64,000 bases of DNA, taken from Chitinophaga agri (GTDB lineage: Bacteria; Bacteroidota; Bacteroidia; Chitinophagales; Chitinophagaceae). Location of the stretch: contig NZ_CP048113.1 in assembly GCF_010093065.1 (NCBI RefSeq), forward strand, positions 2,170,001 through 2,234,000, read 5' to 3'. Below are positions 45,372-53,715 of this stretch, one piece after another. The translations under genes and the position numbers were made by a program. How positions within the stretch are numbered: position 1 is the stretch's first letter; every line of letters starts with the position of its first letter. The notes under the pieces are model-generated. The model saw nothing but the letters and a program-made list of their open reading frames with translations. It was not told the origin of the DNA and did no database searches.

Positions 45372-45413
45372 TAACAGAAACAGCCGGCGTAAATATGCCG
45401 GCTGTTTCTGTTA
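45372..45413 (-). terminator. Perfect hairpin downstream of the TonB receptor gene
   Basis: Arms of 17 bp (45372-45388 and 45397-45413, core AGCCGGC/GCCGGCT) around an 8-nt loop, 17 bp after the receptor stop. No T-run on the minus strand, so termination is likely but not of the classical type. Confidence 0.6.
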
Positions 45414-45430
45414 TATACTATCAATGACTA

Positions 45431-47812
45431 TCAGAACTTATAAGACACCGTACCGGTAAACGCTGTCGGCGGTATCGGATTGATGCTGTAATTTTCGTGC
45501 ACGTAATAATTATACGTATTAGTGATGTTAGATACTTTCGCCATTACACCAAAACGTTTGAAAGAATAACCCGCACTCACGTCCAGGGTAGAGAATCCCG
45601 GCACAGAGATCAGGCGGTTATACTTCTGGGTCTGATTAATGGTATTATTCCATCCGGCGAAACGTTGTCCGATATAGTAATACCCTACGCCCAACTTCAG
45701 CCCCTTCAATTTAGACTGCTGTAAAGTATAAAACACACTTGCATTACCGGTATGATTCGGATTGCCTACCAGGCGTTCTCCTTCTACCGCACCACCTGTT
45801 ACACCACTGGTGCTTTCGATCGTGATATTATTGTAGCTATATCCCGCAATTACATCCAATCCTGGTAATGGATGACCAGCGATATCTACTTCCACACCAC
45901 GGCTGAGGGTCTTACCGATCAGCGCTTTCAGGTTGGCGTTGTTATTAGGCGTAACGCCGTCCTTCTGGAAAGGCGAGGTCTGCGCATAGTTATTATTTCT
46001 GATCTGATAAGCAGTAACGTTCACAGAAAGTTTACCTCCCAGGAAATCGTTCTTGATACCTGCTTCATACTGGTCGATCACAGATGGCTTCAGCGCATTA
46101 CTGTCAATGTCTAAACCGTTGTTAGGTGTAAAGGAGTTAGCATAACTTATAAATAGCGCTGTACTTTCAATTGGTTTGTATACCAGTCCTAAACGCGGAG
46201 AGAACGCATGGTCATATTTTGCCTTCGTCTGCGAGGTGGTATTGGTTTTCATATCGAGTGTGGTAGGCGCTTCATTCTGCAGATAAGAGAATCTTACACC
46301 CGCCAGGAAATTCAGTTTGCTGTTGATCCTGATCAGGTCCTGTACATAGACACCGAAACGGTTGATAGGTGTGGTCACACTTTTGATCCTGGATGCATCG
46401 GGTACATCCGTACGAGCGGTGTACAGCTCAGGATGGAGGATATTAATGGTATCGTAAATAGTCGGCTGATTGTAAGAGAACGCTTTTGTATAATAACGAT
46501 CACCGTCTACACCTGCGAGTACATTATGTTCCAGTCCACCGGTCCTGAACTTACCGGTCAGGTCAACCTGTGCCAGGTAGTAGTTTTCTGAGTTGAAGGC
46601 CCTGTTCAGCGGACGCGCCCATTTGCCATTGGCGTCTGCCTGTATCCTTTCCACTGCATAATAATCCCTGCTATAGCGCTGGTAGGTAAGGGTACCATTC
46701 AGCGACCAGTTGTCATTCAGCTGATGTTTAATAGCTGCACCGGCAGACGATTGCTGTGTATGTGCATACTGCCATGGTGTACCGAAAAAGCTGTTCCGTG
46801 GCACATCTGCTATCCTGGTATTATCCAGGGAGCCGATACCGAAATCAGGCGTAAAGTCATGTTTCAGATAGTCACCCTGTACAAGCAGCGTTGTACGTTC
46901 ATTCAGTTTGAACAGCAGCGATGGGTTGACATAATAACGTTTGGAGTGTACCTTATCACGATAGCTGTCGGTGGTTTCAAATGTACCGTTTATACGATAG
47001 GCGACCTTGGATGACAGAGGGCCATATACATCAAATGCAGGCTTCAGCAGACCGAAACTACCGGCACGTACATTCACCTCACCACCAAAACTGAATGACG
47101 GTTGTTTGGTCACCATGTTCAGTACTGCGCCCGGAGAAACATTCCCATAGAGGATGGCAGCACTGCCTTTCAGTACTTCTACTTTTTCCAGGGAGCTCAT
47201 TTCAGGCATCACACCGGAGTTCACACGGGCGCCGTTCTTAAACATATTGCTGCTGGAAAAACTATATCCTCTTGCATTAAACGCCTCCTGTGTACCGGCA
47301 CGGGTGGAGGCCATATATACACCATTTACATTCTTCACGACATCACTCAGGCGCTGCACCTGCTGCTCTTCAAGCACCTCATGTCCGATCACCGCAACCC
47401 CTTGTGGCAGGTCGATCGCTGCTACAGGTAGTTTACCAATGCTTACAGGACGTTTATTGATGGTGCGCGTCCTGTTACCTTCCACGACGATCTCATTCAG
47501 CTGGGCGGAAGTTGCTTCCAGTGACAACGATACATCTGCTGTCTGATCGGCGACGACAGTAACCGGTGTATGCAGGGTTTTAGTACCTGTGCAGGAGATG
47601 ATCAGGACATACTGGCCCGGTTTAATATTTCTCAATACGAACACACCTTCTTCCGTGGTGACGGCACCCTTCCTGGTGTCTTTCAAGCCAACTGTTACAA
47701 ATGCAGCAGGCTGTCCGTCTGCAGAACTGATCTTCCCTTTAATATGGCCGCTTTGTGCAAATGCGGCAATATTGATGAAAGCCAAAGTAAGAATTAGGTA
47801 TATCTGTTTCAC
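45431..47812 (-). CDS. TonB-dependent siderophore-type receptor
   Basis: 793 residues from a GTG at 47812, chosen because it opens the signal peptide (M)KQIYLILTLAFINIAAFAQ; the frame extends 13 codons upstream to another GTG that would bury the signal. A carboxypeptidase-regulatory-like domain (GHIKGKISSADGQPAAFVTV, about 22-100), TonB box/plug (LNEIVVEGNRTR; FNARGYSFSSSNMFKNG; EKVEVLKGSAAILYG) and a 22-strand barrel ending TGTVSYKF. The plug follows the FhuA/ferrichrome-receptor type, so iron-siderophore uptake is likely. No Fur box or riboswitch recognised in the 271-bp leader (47813-48083). Confidence 0.92.
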   Translation of the reverse strand: MKQIYLILTLAFINIAAFAQSGHIKGKISSADGQPAAFVTVGLKDTRKGAVTTEEGVFVLRNIKPGQYVLIISCTGTKTLHTPVTVVADQTADVSLSLEATSAQLNEIVVEGNRTRTINKRPVSIGKLPVAAIDLPQGVAVIGHEVLEEQQVQRLSDVVKNVNGVYMASTRAGTQEAFNARGYSFSSSNMFKNGARVNSGVMPEMSSLEKVEVLKGSAAILYGNVSPGAVLNMVTKQPSFSFGGEVNVRAGSFGLLKPAFDVYGPLSSKVAYRINGTFETTDSYRDKVHSKRYYVNPSLLFKLNERTTLLVQGDYLKHDFTPDFGIGSLDNTRIADVPRNSFFGTPWQYAHTQQSSAGAAIKHQLNDNWSLNGTLTYQRYSRDYYAVERIQADANGKWARPLNRAFNSENYYLAQVDLTGKFRTGGLEHNVLAGVDGDRYYTKAFSYNQPTIYDTINILHPELYTARTDVPDASRIKSVTTPINRFGVYVQDLIRINSKLNFLAGVRFSYLQNEAPTTLDMKTNTTSQTKAKYDHAFSPRLGLVYKPIESTALFISYANSFTPNNGLDIDSNALKPSVIDQYEAGIKNDFLGGKLSVNVTAYQIRNNNYAQTSPFQKDGVTPNNNANLKALIGKTLSRGVEVDIAGHPLPGLDVIAGYSYNNITIESTSGVTGGAVEGERLVGNPNHTGNASVFYTLQQSKLKGLKLGVGYYYIGQRFAGWNNTINQTQKYNRLISVPGFSTLDVSAGYSFKRFGVMAKVSNITNTYNYYVHENYSINPIPPTAFTGTVSYKF

Positions 47813-48043
47813 GCTGTGGTAAAATTTCCTGCAAAGAAAGACTACATACACTACTTAAGCAGGTCGGATCAGGAAAAAAAAACAACTATCAGCGGAGATA
47901 GTGAAGCATATAAAAAACAGGCAACATGGCATTCATACTTCCTACAGAATCATTTACCACAGCGGACTTTACCAGCTCAGAAGGATAGTTGCCCCATGAC
48001 GCACCGGGAACTTTTTCTGTGACAGGTACCTGTACCTCCTCAA

Positions 48044-48068
48044 AATTCAGAATTGATTTAGAATTGAG
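48044..48068. repeat. Loose AATTCAG/AATTGAk repeat before the OmpR-type regulator
   Basis: AATTCAG, AATTGAT (in phase) and, after 4 nt, AATTGAG lie 16-40 bp before the ATG at 48084. They resemble, less regularly, the heptads before rmuC and the hybrid kinase. Confidence 0.35.
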
Positions 48069-48083
48069 GAATAATATTGTGGC

Positions 48084-48779
48084 ATGAAAATACTGATCAT
48101 TGATGGCGATGTGTCTTTGTCGCAGGTAATGATCTCCTGTTTATCAGCCGAAAATTATATATGTGAGTATGCAAATACCTACAGAAGGGCTCAGGCTAAG
48201 ATCACGATGTATGAATATGACTGTATTTTACTGGACCTGGACTTGCCCGATGGCGATGGATGCAAACTGCTGGAGGAAATCAAGAATAGAGACAAGCACG
48301 AGGGAGTGATCATCATTTCCGCACGGCAATCATATGAGGATAAGATCAGTGCGCTCAAACGTGGCGCAGACGACTATCTGACCAAACCATTTTACATACC
48401 TGAGTTATCAGCCAGGATATTCGCTGTTATCAGAAGAAGAAAGTATAACAATTCCAATGTTATCAGGCAGGACGCACTGAGCATTGACCTCCTGGCAAAG
48501 ATGGTATATGTGAATGAAACACCTGTACCCCTTACCAGAAAAGAGTTTGACCTGCTGCTGTATTTTATTGGCAATAAAAACCGGGTATTGTCCAAGCAGG
48601 AACTGGCCGAACAACTTTCCGGAGACATTGCTGGTATGCGGGATGATCATAATGTCATTTACGCGCATATCAAAAACCTGAAGAAGAAGCTCCAGAAAGA
48701 AGGTGCAGGCAATCACCTGAAAACAGTGTATGCCACCGGGTATAAATGGGAAAACAGCGAAGCTGATCAACATATTTAA
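48084..48779 (+). CDS. OmpR/PhoB-family response regulator with altered acidic pocket
   Basis: 231 residues: receiver (1-118) with acceptor Asp 51 (CILLDLDLPDGDG) and Lys in YLTKPF, then a winged-helix DNA-binding domain (about 130-225: LTRKEFDLLLYFIGNKNRVL ... VIYAHIKNLKKKLQKEG ... VYATGYKWE). In the acidic pocket the usual Asp-Asp is Asp7-Gly8, so one Mg2+-binding Asp is lost. Phosphorylation could be weakened and the protein may work partly without it. No kinase gene adjacent: an orphan regulator. The divergent TonB receptor gene is a possible target. Confidence 0.9.
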   Translation: MKILIIDGDVSLSQVMISCLSAENYICEYANTYRRAQAKITMYEYDCILLDLDLPDGDGCKLLEEIKNRDKHEGVIIISARQSYEDKISALKRGADDYLTKPFYIPELSARIFAVIRRRKYNNSNVIRQDALSIDLLAKMVYVNETPVPLTRKEFDLLLYFIGNKNRVLSKQELAEQLSGDIAGMRDDHNVIYAHIKNLKKKLQKEGAGNHLKTVYATGYKWENSEADQHI

Positions 48780-48938
48780 ATATAAATCATATAACCATTT
48801 CACACATCTAATTACTTTATAAATAGGCTCAACCAGATATTTCTTTGCATTTTTGTCCTAACTGCTCTGATTTTTCACCTCAAAACATTAAATTGAGGGT
48901 AATACCCTTATACTTACTAACCCGTTAAATCCACTGGT

Positions 48939-50384
48939 ATGAGCCTGCCACCTTTACTTGAACATTACGAGAACGGCGCCGGTATATGGGATGAGATGTG
49001 TGACCGGCAACAAATAAGAGAGCAATACCATCGGATCATGGCCACCCTGAAACAATTCTCCGTCAGTGACCTGCACAGGAAAGACAGGCTGGCGGGAGAA
49101 CTGTTTATGAACCAGGGCATCACTTTTACGGTATATAGTGAAGATGCCGGCATCGAACGTATTTTCCCTTTTGACATCATTCCCCGCATTATTACCGGAC
49201 TGGAATGGGCGCATATCGAAGCCGGTATCAAACAACGGCTGAAGGCCCTTAACCTGTTCCTCAAAGACATCTACAATGAACAGCTGATCCTGAAAGATAA
49301 GATAGTGCCGGCCTCCCTGATCGCCACCTGTCCCCATTACACCCGGGAAGTCTTTGGTATTAGAGTGCCCCATGATATCTATGTCCATATCTCTGGTATC
49401 GACCTTATCCGGGGAGAAGACGGACACTTTTATGTACTGGAAGATAATCTCCGTACGCCCTCCGGTGTCAGCTACATGCTGGAGAACCGGGAAGTGACCA
49501 AACGGATCTTTCCCGAACTACTGGCCGAAAGCCATGTCAGACGGGTAAGTAACTATCCGCTGCTCCTGCATGAGATCTTACAGCAAATGGGGCCCGGGCA
49601 ACTGTCTGACCCGCGGGTAGTGCTCCTGACACCCGGTATCTACAATTCTGCCTATTACGAACATACCTTCCTGGCACGCCAGATGGGGATCACACTCGTT
49701 GAAGGCAGAGACCTGCTGGTCAACAATCATAAGGTTTACATGAAGACCACAGACGGGCTGGAACAGGTACATGTCATTTACCGCCGGATCGACGATGAGT
49801 TCCTGGACCCGCTCATGTTCCGTCCAGACAGTGCACTCGGTATTCCCGGACTAATGAGCGCTTACCGTCTGGGGAATGTTGCGATTGTCAATGCCATTGG
49901 CAATGGCGTAGCAGATGATAAAGCGGTCTACGCCTATGTACCGGCTATGATCCGGTACTACCTCAATGAAGAGCCGATACTACCCAATGTACCTACCTAC
50001 GAAATGAGTAATGCGGATGCGAGGCATTACGTATTTGAAAACTATACCAACATGGTCATTAAACGTACGAACCAATCCGGCGGATATGGTATGGTCATGG
50101 GTAATAAGGTATCGCCGGAGGAATGGGTGAATGCCAGGGCAGCCATCGAAGCTGATCCCCGTAGTTTTATTGCGCAGCCCATTATCCGGCTGTCAACTGT
50201 TCCCTGTTTCATAGATGGTACTTTCCAGGCGAGACATGTAGACCTTCGCCCCTATGCGCTTTGTGGTCCACAGGGTGTACGGATCGTACCCGGCGGACTT
50301 ACGCGTGTTGCCCTGCGTAAAGACTCCCTGATCGTCAACTCCTCCCAGGGCGGAGGCAGTAAGGATACCTGGATTATAGACTGA
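48939..50384 (+). CDS. Circularly permuted ATP-grasp family protein (COG2308 type)
   Basis: 481 residues, cytosolic. Typical features: IFPFDIIPRIITGLEWAHIE, AGIKQRLKALNLFLKDIYNEQ, DGHFYVLEDNLRTPSGVSYM, and the ATP-grasp core with VIKRTNQSGGYGMVMG and SFIAQPIIRLSTVPCFIDG ... RHVDLRPYALCG. The family is a predicted ATP-dependent carboxylate-amine ligase, probably making a peptide or amide link, and almost always occurs with an alpha-E protein and a transglutaminase-like protease, as it does here. The substrate is not known. First gene of a compact three-gene operon (20-bp gap to alpha-E). Confidence 0.92.
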   Translation: MSLPPLLEHYENGAGIWDEMCDRQQIREQYHRIMATLKQFSVSDLHRKDRLAGELFMNQGITFTVYSEDAGIERIFPFDIIPRIITGLEWAHIEAGIKQRLKALNLFLKDIYNEQLILKDKIVPASLIATCPHYTREVFGIRVPHDIYVHISGIDLIRGEDGHFYVLEDNLRTPSGVSYMLENREVTKRIFPELLAESHVRRVSNYPLLLHEILQQMGPGQLSDPRVVLLTPGIYNSAYYEHTFLARQMGITLVEGRDLLVNNHKVYMKTTDGLEQVHVIYRRIDDEFLDPLMFRPDSALGIPGLMSAYRLGNVAIVNAIGNGVADDKAVYAYVPAMIRYYLNEEPILPNVPTYEMSNADARHYVFENYTNMVIKRTNQSGGYGMVMGNKVSPEEWVNARAAIEADPRSFIAQPIIRLSTVPCFIDGTFQARHVDLRPYALCGPQGVRIVPGGLTRVALRKDSLIVNSSQGGGSKDTWIID

Positions 50385-50404
50385 ACCTAAAATGATTGTT
50401 ATAC

Positions 50405-51346
50405 ATGCTAAGCAGGATTGCTGATTCACTATTCTGGCTCGCCCGTTATATGGAGCGGGCCGAAAGCTTACTACGCGTTACGTCCACACATAATCTGCTA
50501 TCACTTGATAAAGACGTGAATGGTCCGCTCACATGGAAACCTGTACTGGAAACATTCACCAGCGCATCATCCGAAGAGATCAGTTCCATCACGCACAACA
50601 GCGGTGCTGCACTGAAGAAACTACTGACAGATACGGCCAATCATAACTCCCTGAAATCCATTATTGGCAAGGCCAGGGAAAATGCCAGAGGTATCCAGGA
50701 CTATATTACCAAAGAAGTGTGGGAAGAAGTCAATTCCTTCTATCATCTCATCAACCAGCCATCAGTAGACAACCGGCTGTCCAATTATGAAGCGGCCGAC
50801 ATCCTCGATCTCTTTACCCGTCATTCCGTACTATATACCGGCATTACTGATATTACCATGGCGAGGGGAACCGGCTGGGGATTTATGAACCTGGGCAAAT
50901 ACATCGAACGGTGCATGGAGACGATCGTGCTGACCGATAAACAGTATGCGCTCAATCAGTACCGGGTAGACGATGCCAAGGATATCATGCACTGGCGGCA
51001 TCTGCTGATGTCTTTATCCGGCTATGAACTGCATCTCAAGACATACCGCTCCTATCAGTACACACATGATGTACTGCACCAGGTATTATTTAATGAAGAT
51101 TTTGCACATTCGGTTATATATTCGCTGGGTAGAATTGACAGGCACCTGCAGGATGTGACCAAAGGACATATCTCTGAAGAAAATGCAGTGCTCATCAGGA
51201 ATTTCGGACGACTGTATGGTAAGGTGAAACACCTGGAGATCGATGATCTCAACAATAAAACGCTACAGCCGTTCCTGGATACCTTACGACATGATCTCCT
51301 GCAATTCACTACCCTTCTCAGTCAAAAGTTTTTCTCTTACGCATAA
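50405..51346 (+). CDS. Alpha-E domain protein (COG2307)
   Basis: 313 residues from the ATG at 50405 (MLSRIADSLFWLARYMERAE, the diagnostic opening of the family; an in-frame TTG 9 bp upstream is less likely). All-helical, with the conserved NNKTLQPFLDTLRHDLLQFT end and GTGWGFMNLGKYIERCMET middle. It always pairs with the permuted ATP-grasp protein, presumably forming a complex; no enzymatic motif of its own. Confidence 0.93.
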   Translation: MLSRIADSLFWLARYMERAESLLRVTSTHNLLSLDKDVNGPLTWKPVLETFTSASSEEISSITHNSGAALKKLLTDTANHNSLKSIIGKARENARGIQDYITKEVWEEVNSFYHLINQPSVDNRLSNYEAADILDLFTRHSVLYTGITDITMARGTGWGFMNLGKYIERCMETIVLTDKQYALNQYRVDDAKDIMHWRHLLMSLSGYELHLKTYRSYQYTHDVLHQVLFNEDFAHSVIYSLGRIDRHLQDVTKGHISEENAVLIRNFGRLYGKVKHLEIDDLNNKTLQPFLDTLRHDLLQFTTLLSQKFFSYA

Positions 51347-51354
51347 ATCAGCAT

Positions 51355-52281
51355 ATGGCTATTTTCAGAATACATCATATTACGAGGTACGAGTATGACA
51401 GACCGGTCAAAGAAAGCGTAAATGAAATAAGGGTCTTCCCATATAAATGTCAGGACCAGGAGATATTACAACATGACCTGCTCATCACAGGACAGCCGGA
51501 AGTACAGACGTTCACTGATTACTGGGGCAATAAGGCAGGGAACTTTAATCTGCTGCCGCCGCATAAGATAATGACCATAGAAAGCAAACTGCTGGTACGT
51601 ACAACAGCCTCCTCTCAGTTACAGCTGAACTTCCACTCTACCTTCGCACAACTGGAGCAGGAAATGACGGATAGCCTGCAGTTACTGGAACTGGCACGTC
51701 CTGATATGATCAAAACGCAACGTGCTATTGATAACATCATTACGGTGATCGGGCAACCGGGTAAAAGCGTTGCTACTGTCACTGAGCATTGCAGCGAATA
51801 CATCTTCAAGAACTTCAAGTACCTGAAAGGGATCACCAATATAGAAACAACAGTGGACGACATCCTGCAGCACCGTGCCGGTGTGTGTCAGGACTTCGCA
51901 CACCTGATGCTGCATATACTCCGTTCCTGCGGAATACCCAGCAGGTATGTCAGCGGATATATCTGTCCGAATAAAGACGGTATGCGCGGAGAAGGCGCCA
52001 CGCACGCCTGGGTGGAAGCCTGGATACCCGGATATGGCTGGGCCGGGATCGATCCGACCAACAATATCTGGGTAACCAATAAACATGTGAAGTTATCTGT
52101 AGGACGTCATTTTAACGACTGTAGTCCGGTGAAAGGTACCTTCAAAGGCCCCGCCAGACAAAAACTCTCGGTGTTCGTCGCCGTGGCGTATGAAGATGGA
52201 AAGACTTTTGAAGAGACCAATGATGTACACCTGCATGGAAACACAGCAATCGCACCAGAACAGTATGCCGGTCAGCAGTAA
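51355..52281 (+). CDS. Transglutaminase-like cysteine peptidase (Bact_transglu_N + core)
   Basis: 308 residues. N-terminal bacterial transglutaminase-like domain (1-80, opening IFRIHHITRYEYDRPVKESV) and transglutaminase core with catalytic triad C178 (RAGVCQDFAH), H217 (GATHAWVEAW) and D233 (GIDPTNN). Soluble; 8 bp after the alpha-E gene. Members likely cleave or transfer amide bonds, so it could remove or remodel the product of the ATP-grasp ligase. Ends 1 bp from the convergent permease stop. Confidence 0.93.
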   Translation: MAIFRIHHITRYEYDRPVKESVNEIRVFPYKCQDQEILQHDLLITGQPEVQTFTDYWGNKAGNFNLLPPHKIMTIESKLLVRTTASSQLQLNFHSTFAQLEQEMTDSLQLLELARPDMIKTQRAIDNIITVIGQPGKSVATVTEHCSEYIFKNFKYLKGITNIETTVDDILQHRAGVCQDFAHLMLHILRSCGIPSRYVSGYICPNKDGMRGEGATHAWVEAWIPGYGWAGIDPTNNIWVTNKHVKLSVGRHFNDCSPVKGTFKGPARQKLSVFVAVAYEDGKTFEETNDVHLHGNTAIAPEQYAGQQ

Positions 52282-52282
52282 A

Positions 52283-53701
52283 TTATGCCTTCCGGCTCCA
52301 TACTGCATAATACACCGGTATACCCAGTAATACGATACACAGTCCGGGCCATGTATAAAGCGGTTTATAGACCAATAGCGCCACGCAAATGACACTGGCG
52401 GACACTATGTACAATAATGGCAAAACAGGGTAGCCAAACGCCTTATATGGTCTTGGAAGCTCCGGTCTTGTCCTGCGCAGCCGGAAGATACCGGCAATGG
52501 TAAGAATATAGAAGATCAGTACGGCAAAGATAACGTAGTCCAGCAGCTGATTGTATTTACCGCTCAGGCATAACAGGGATGCCCAGACACATTGGATCCA
52601 TAACGCCCTGGCGGGAACGGCGTTCCTGTTCAGCTTACCCAGCTGTTTGAAGAAGACGCCATCGTTGGCCATGGTATAACACACCCTCGCACCTGAGAGT
52701 ATCAGTCCGTTATTACATCCGAAAGTGGATACCATCAGCAACCCGGCAATGATATAGGTACCTTTCTCTCCAAAGATCTTAACGGCAGCAGCCACCCCTA
52801 CCCTGTCATTCTCTGCAAACGCGATCTCTCTCAGCGATAATACACCCAGATACACCAGGTTAGTCGCTACATAGATCACTGTTACGATCAGGGTACCCAG
52901 GAACAAGCTTCTGCTGATGTTACGTTCCGGTTTTTTGATCTCGCCGGCTATGAAGGTGACATTATTCCAGGAGTCACTGCTGAAGAGACTTCCCACCATG
53001 CTTCCGGCTATTGCACCAATCACCGCAAAGCCAGCACCCGCATAGCTGCTCAGGTGAACAGCGGATGCATCCTGTGTGAGTCGCTGCATACTAAATCCTG
53101 TTGCCCAGTTGGCATCCCAGATATGCTTCCTGGCAGCGAAACATCCGAATAGCACCAGGGCCAGTAATGCAGCGATCTTTGCCAGTGTAAAGCCCGTCTG
53201 GATCCATTTACCTTCCTTTACACCAAGCGTATTGATAAAGGTCAGTAAAACGATCAGCAGGATAGCGGTTAGCTGTGCAGCAGATATGGTGATAAATCCC
53301 AGATCGGCCACAATATGCTTCTCACTCAACACCGGGAACATATAAGCGGAGAACTTGGCAAAAGCCACACCTACGGCAGCGATAGAACCGGCCTGTATCA
53401 CCGTGAAGAAACTCCAGCCGAACAGGAAGCCGGTCAGCTTGTTAAAAGCTTCCTTGAGATAGACGTACTGTCCGCCGGCATGGGGGAACATACCGCTCAG
53501 TTCTCCGTAGCTCAGGGCCGCTGTTAAGGTCAGCAGCCCTGTAATGATCCATATCAGCACCAGCCAGCCGGCCGAGCCTACAGTGCGGGTGATATCGGCG
53601 CTTACCAGGAAAATACCTGAACCGATCATTGAGCCGGCTACAATCATCGTAGCGTCCAGCAGTCCGAAGGACCGCCGGAAAGATGTTGGTTGATCTGACA
53701 T
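52283..53701 (-). CDS. APC-superfamily amino acid permease, probable hydroxyproline/proline uptake
   Basis: 472 residues from the ATG at 53701 (MSDQPTSFRRSFGLLDATMI), with 12 predicted membrane helices. The APC signature IVAGSMIGSGIFLVSADI in helix 1 and FSSDSWNNVTFIAGEIKKPERN are clear. Third gene of the minus-strand operon, 14 bp after the semialdehyde dehydrogenase gene, so uptake of hydroxyproline, free or as small peptides, is inferred. The family also contains serine, arginine and polyamine transporters. Confidence 0.9.
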   Translation of the reverse strand: MSDQPTSFRRSFGLLDATMIVAGSMIGSGIFLVSADITRTVGSAGWLVLIWIITGLLTLTAALSYGELSGMFPHAGGQYVYLKEAFNKLTGFLFGWSFFTVIQAGSIAAVGVAFAKFSAYMFPVLSEKHIVADLGFITISAAQLTAILLIVLLTFINTLGVKEGKWIQTGFTLAKIAALLALVLFGCFAARKHIWDANWATGFSMQRLTQDASAVHLSSYAGAGFAVIGAIAGSMVGSLFSSDSWNNVTFIAGEIKKPERNISRSLFLGTLIVTVIYVATNLVYLGVLSLREIAFAENDRVGVAAAVKIFGEKGTYIIAGLLMVSTFGCNNGLILSGARVCYTMANDGVFFKQLGKLNRNAVPARALWIQCVWASLLCLSGKYNQLLDYVIFAVLIFYILTIAGIFRLRRTRPELPRPYKAFGYPVLPLLYIVSASVICVALLVYKPLYTWPGLCIVLLGIPVYYAVWSRKA

Positions 53702-53715
53702 AGGGTGGTAGGTGT

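Noticed and set aside
45256..45459. 67-codon open frame between the peptidase and TonB receptor genes
   Set aside because: Runs through the 45372-45413 hairpin into the receptor 3' end.
47813..48083. Possible riboswitch in the TonB receptor leader
   Set aside because: I looked for cobalamin, TPP and SAM riboswitch core motifs and found none; only a small GGTACC palindrome and AATTGA repeats are present.
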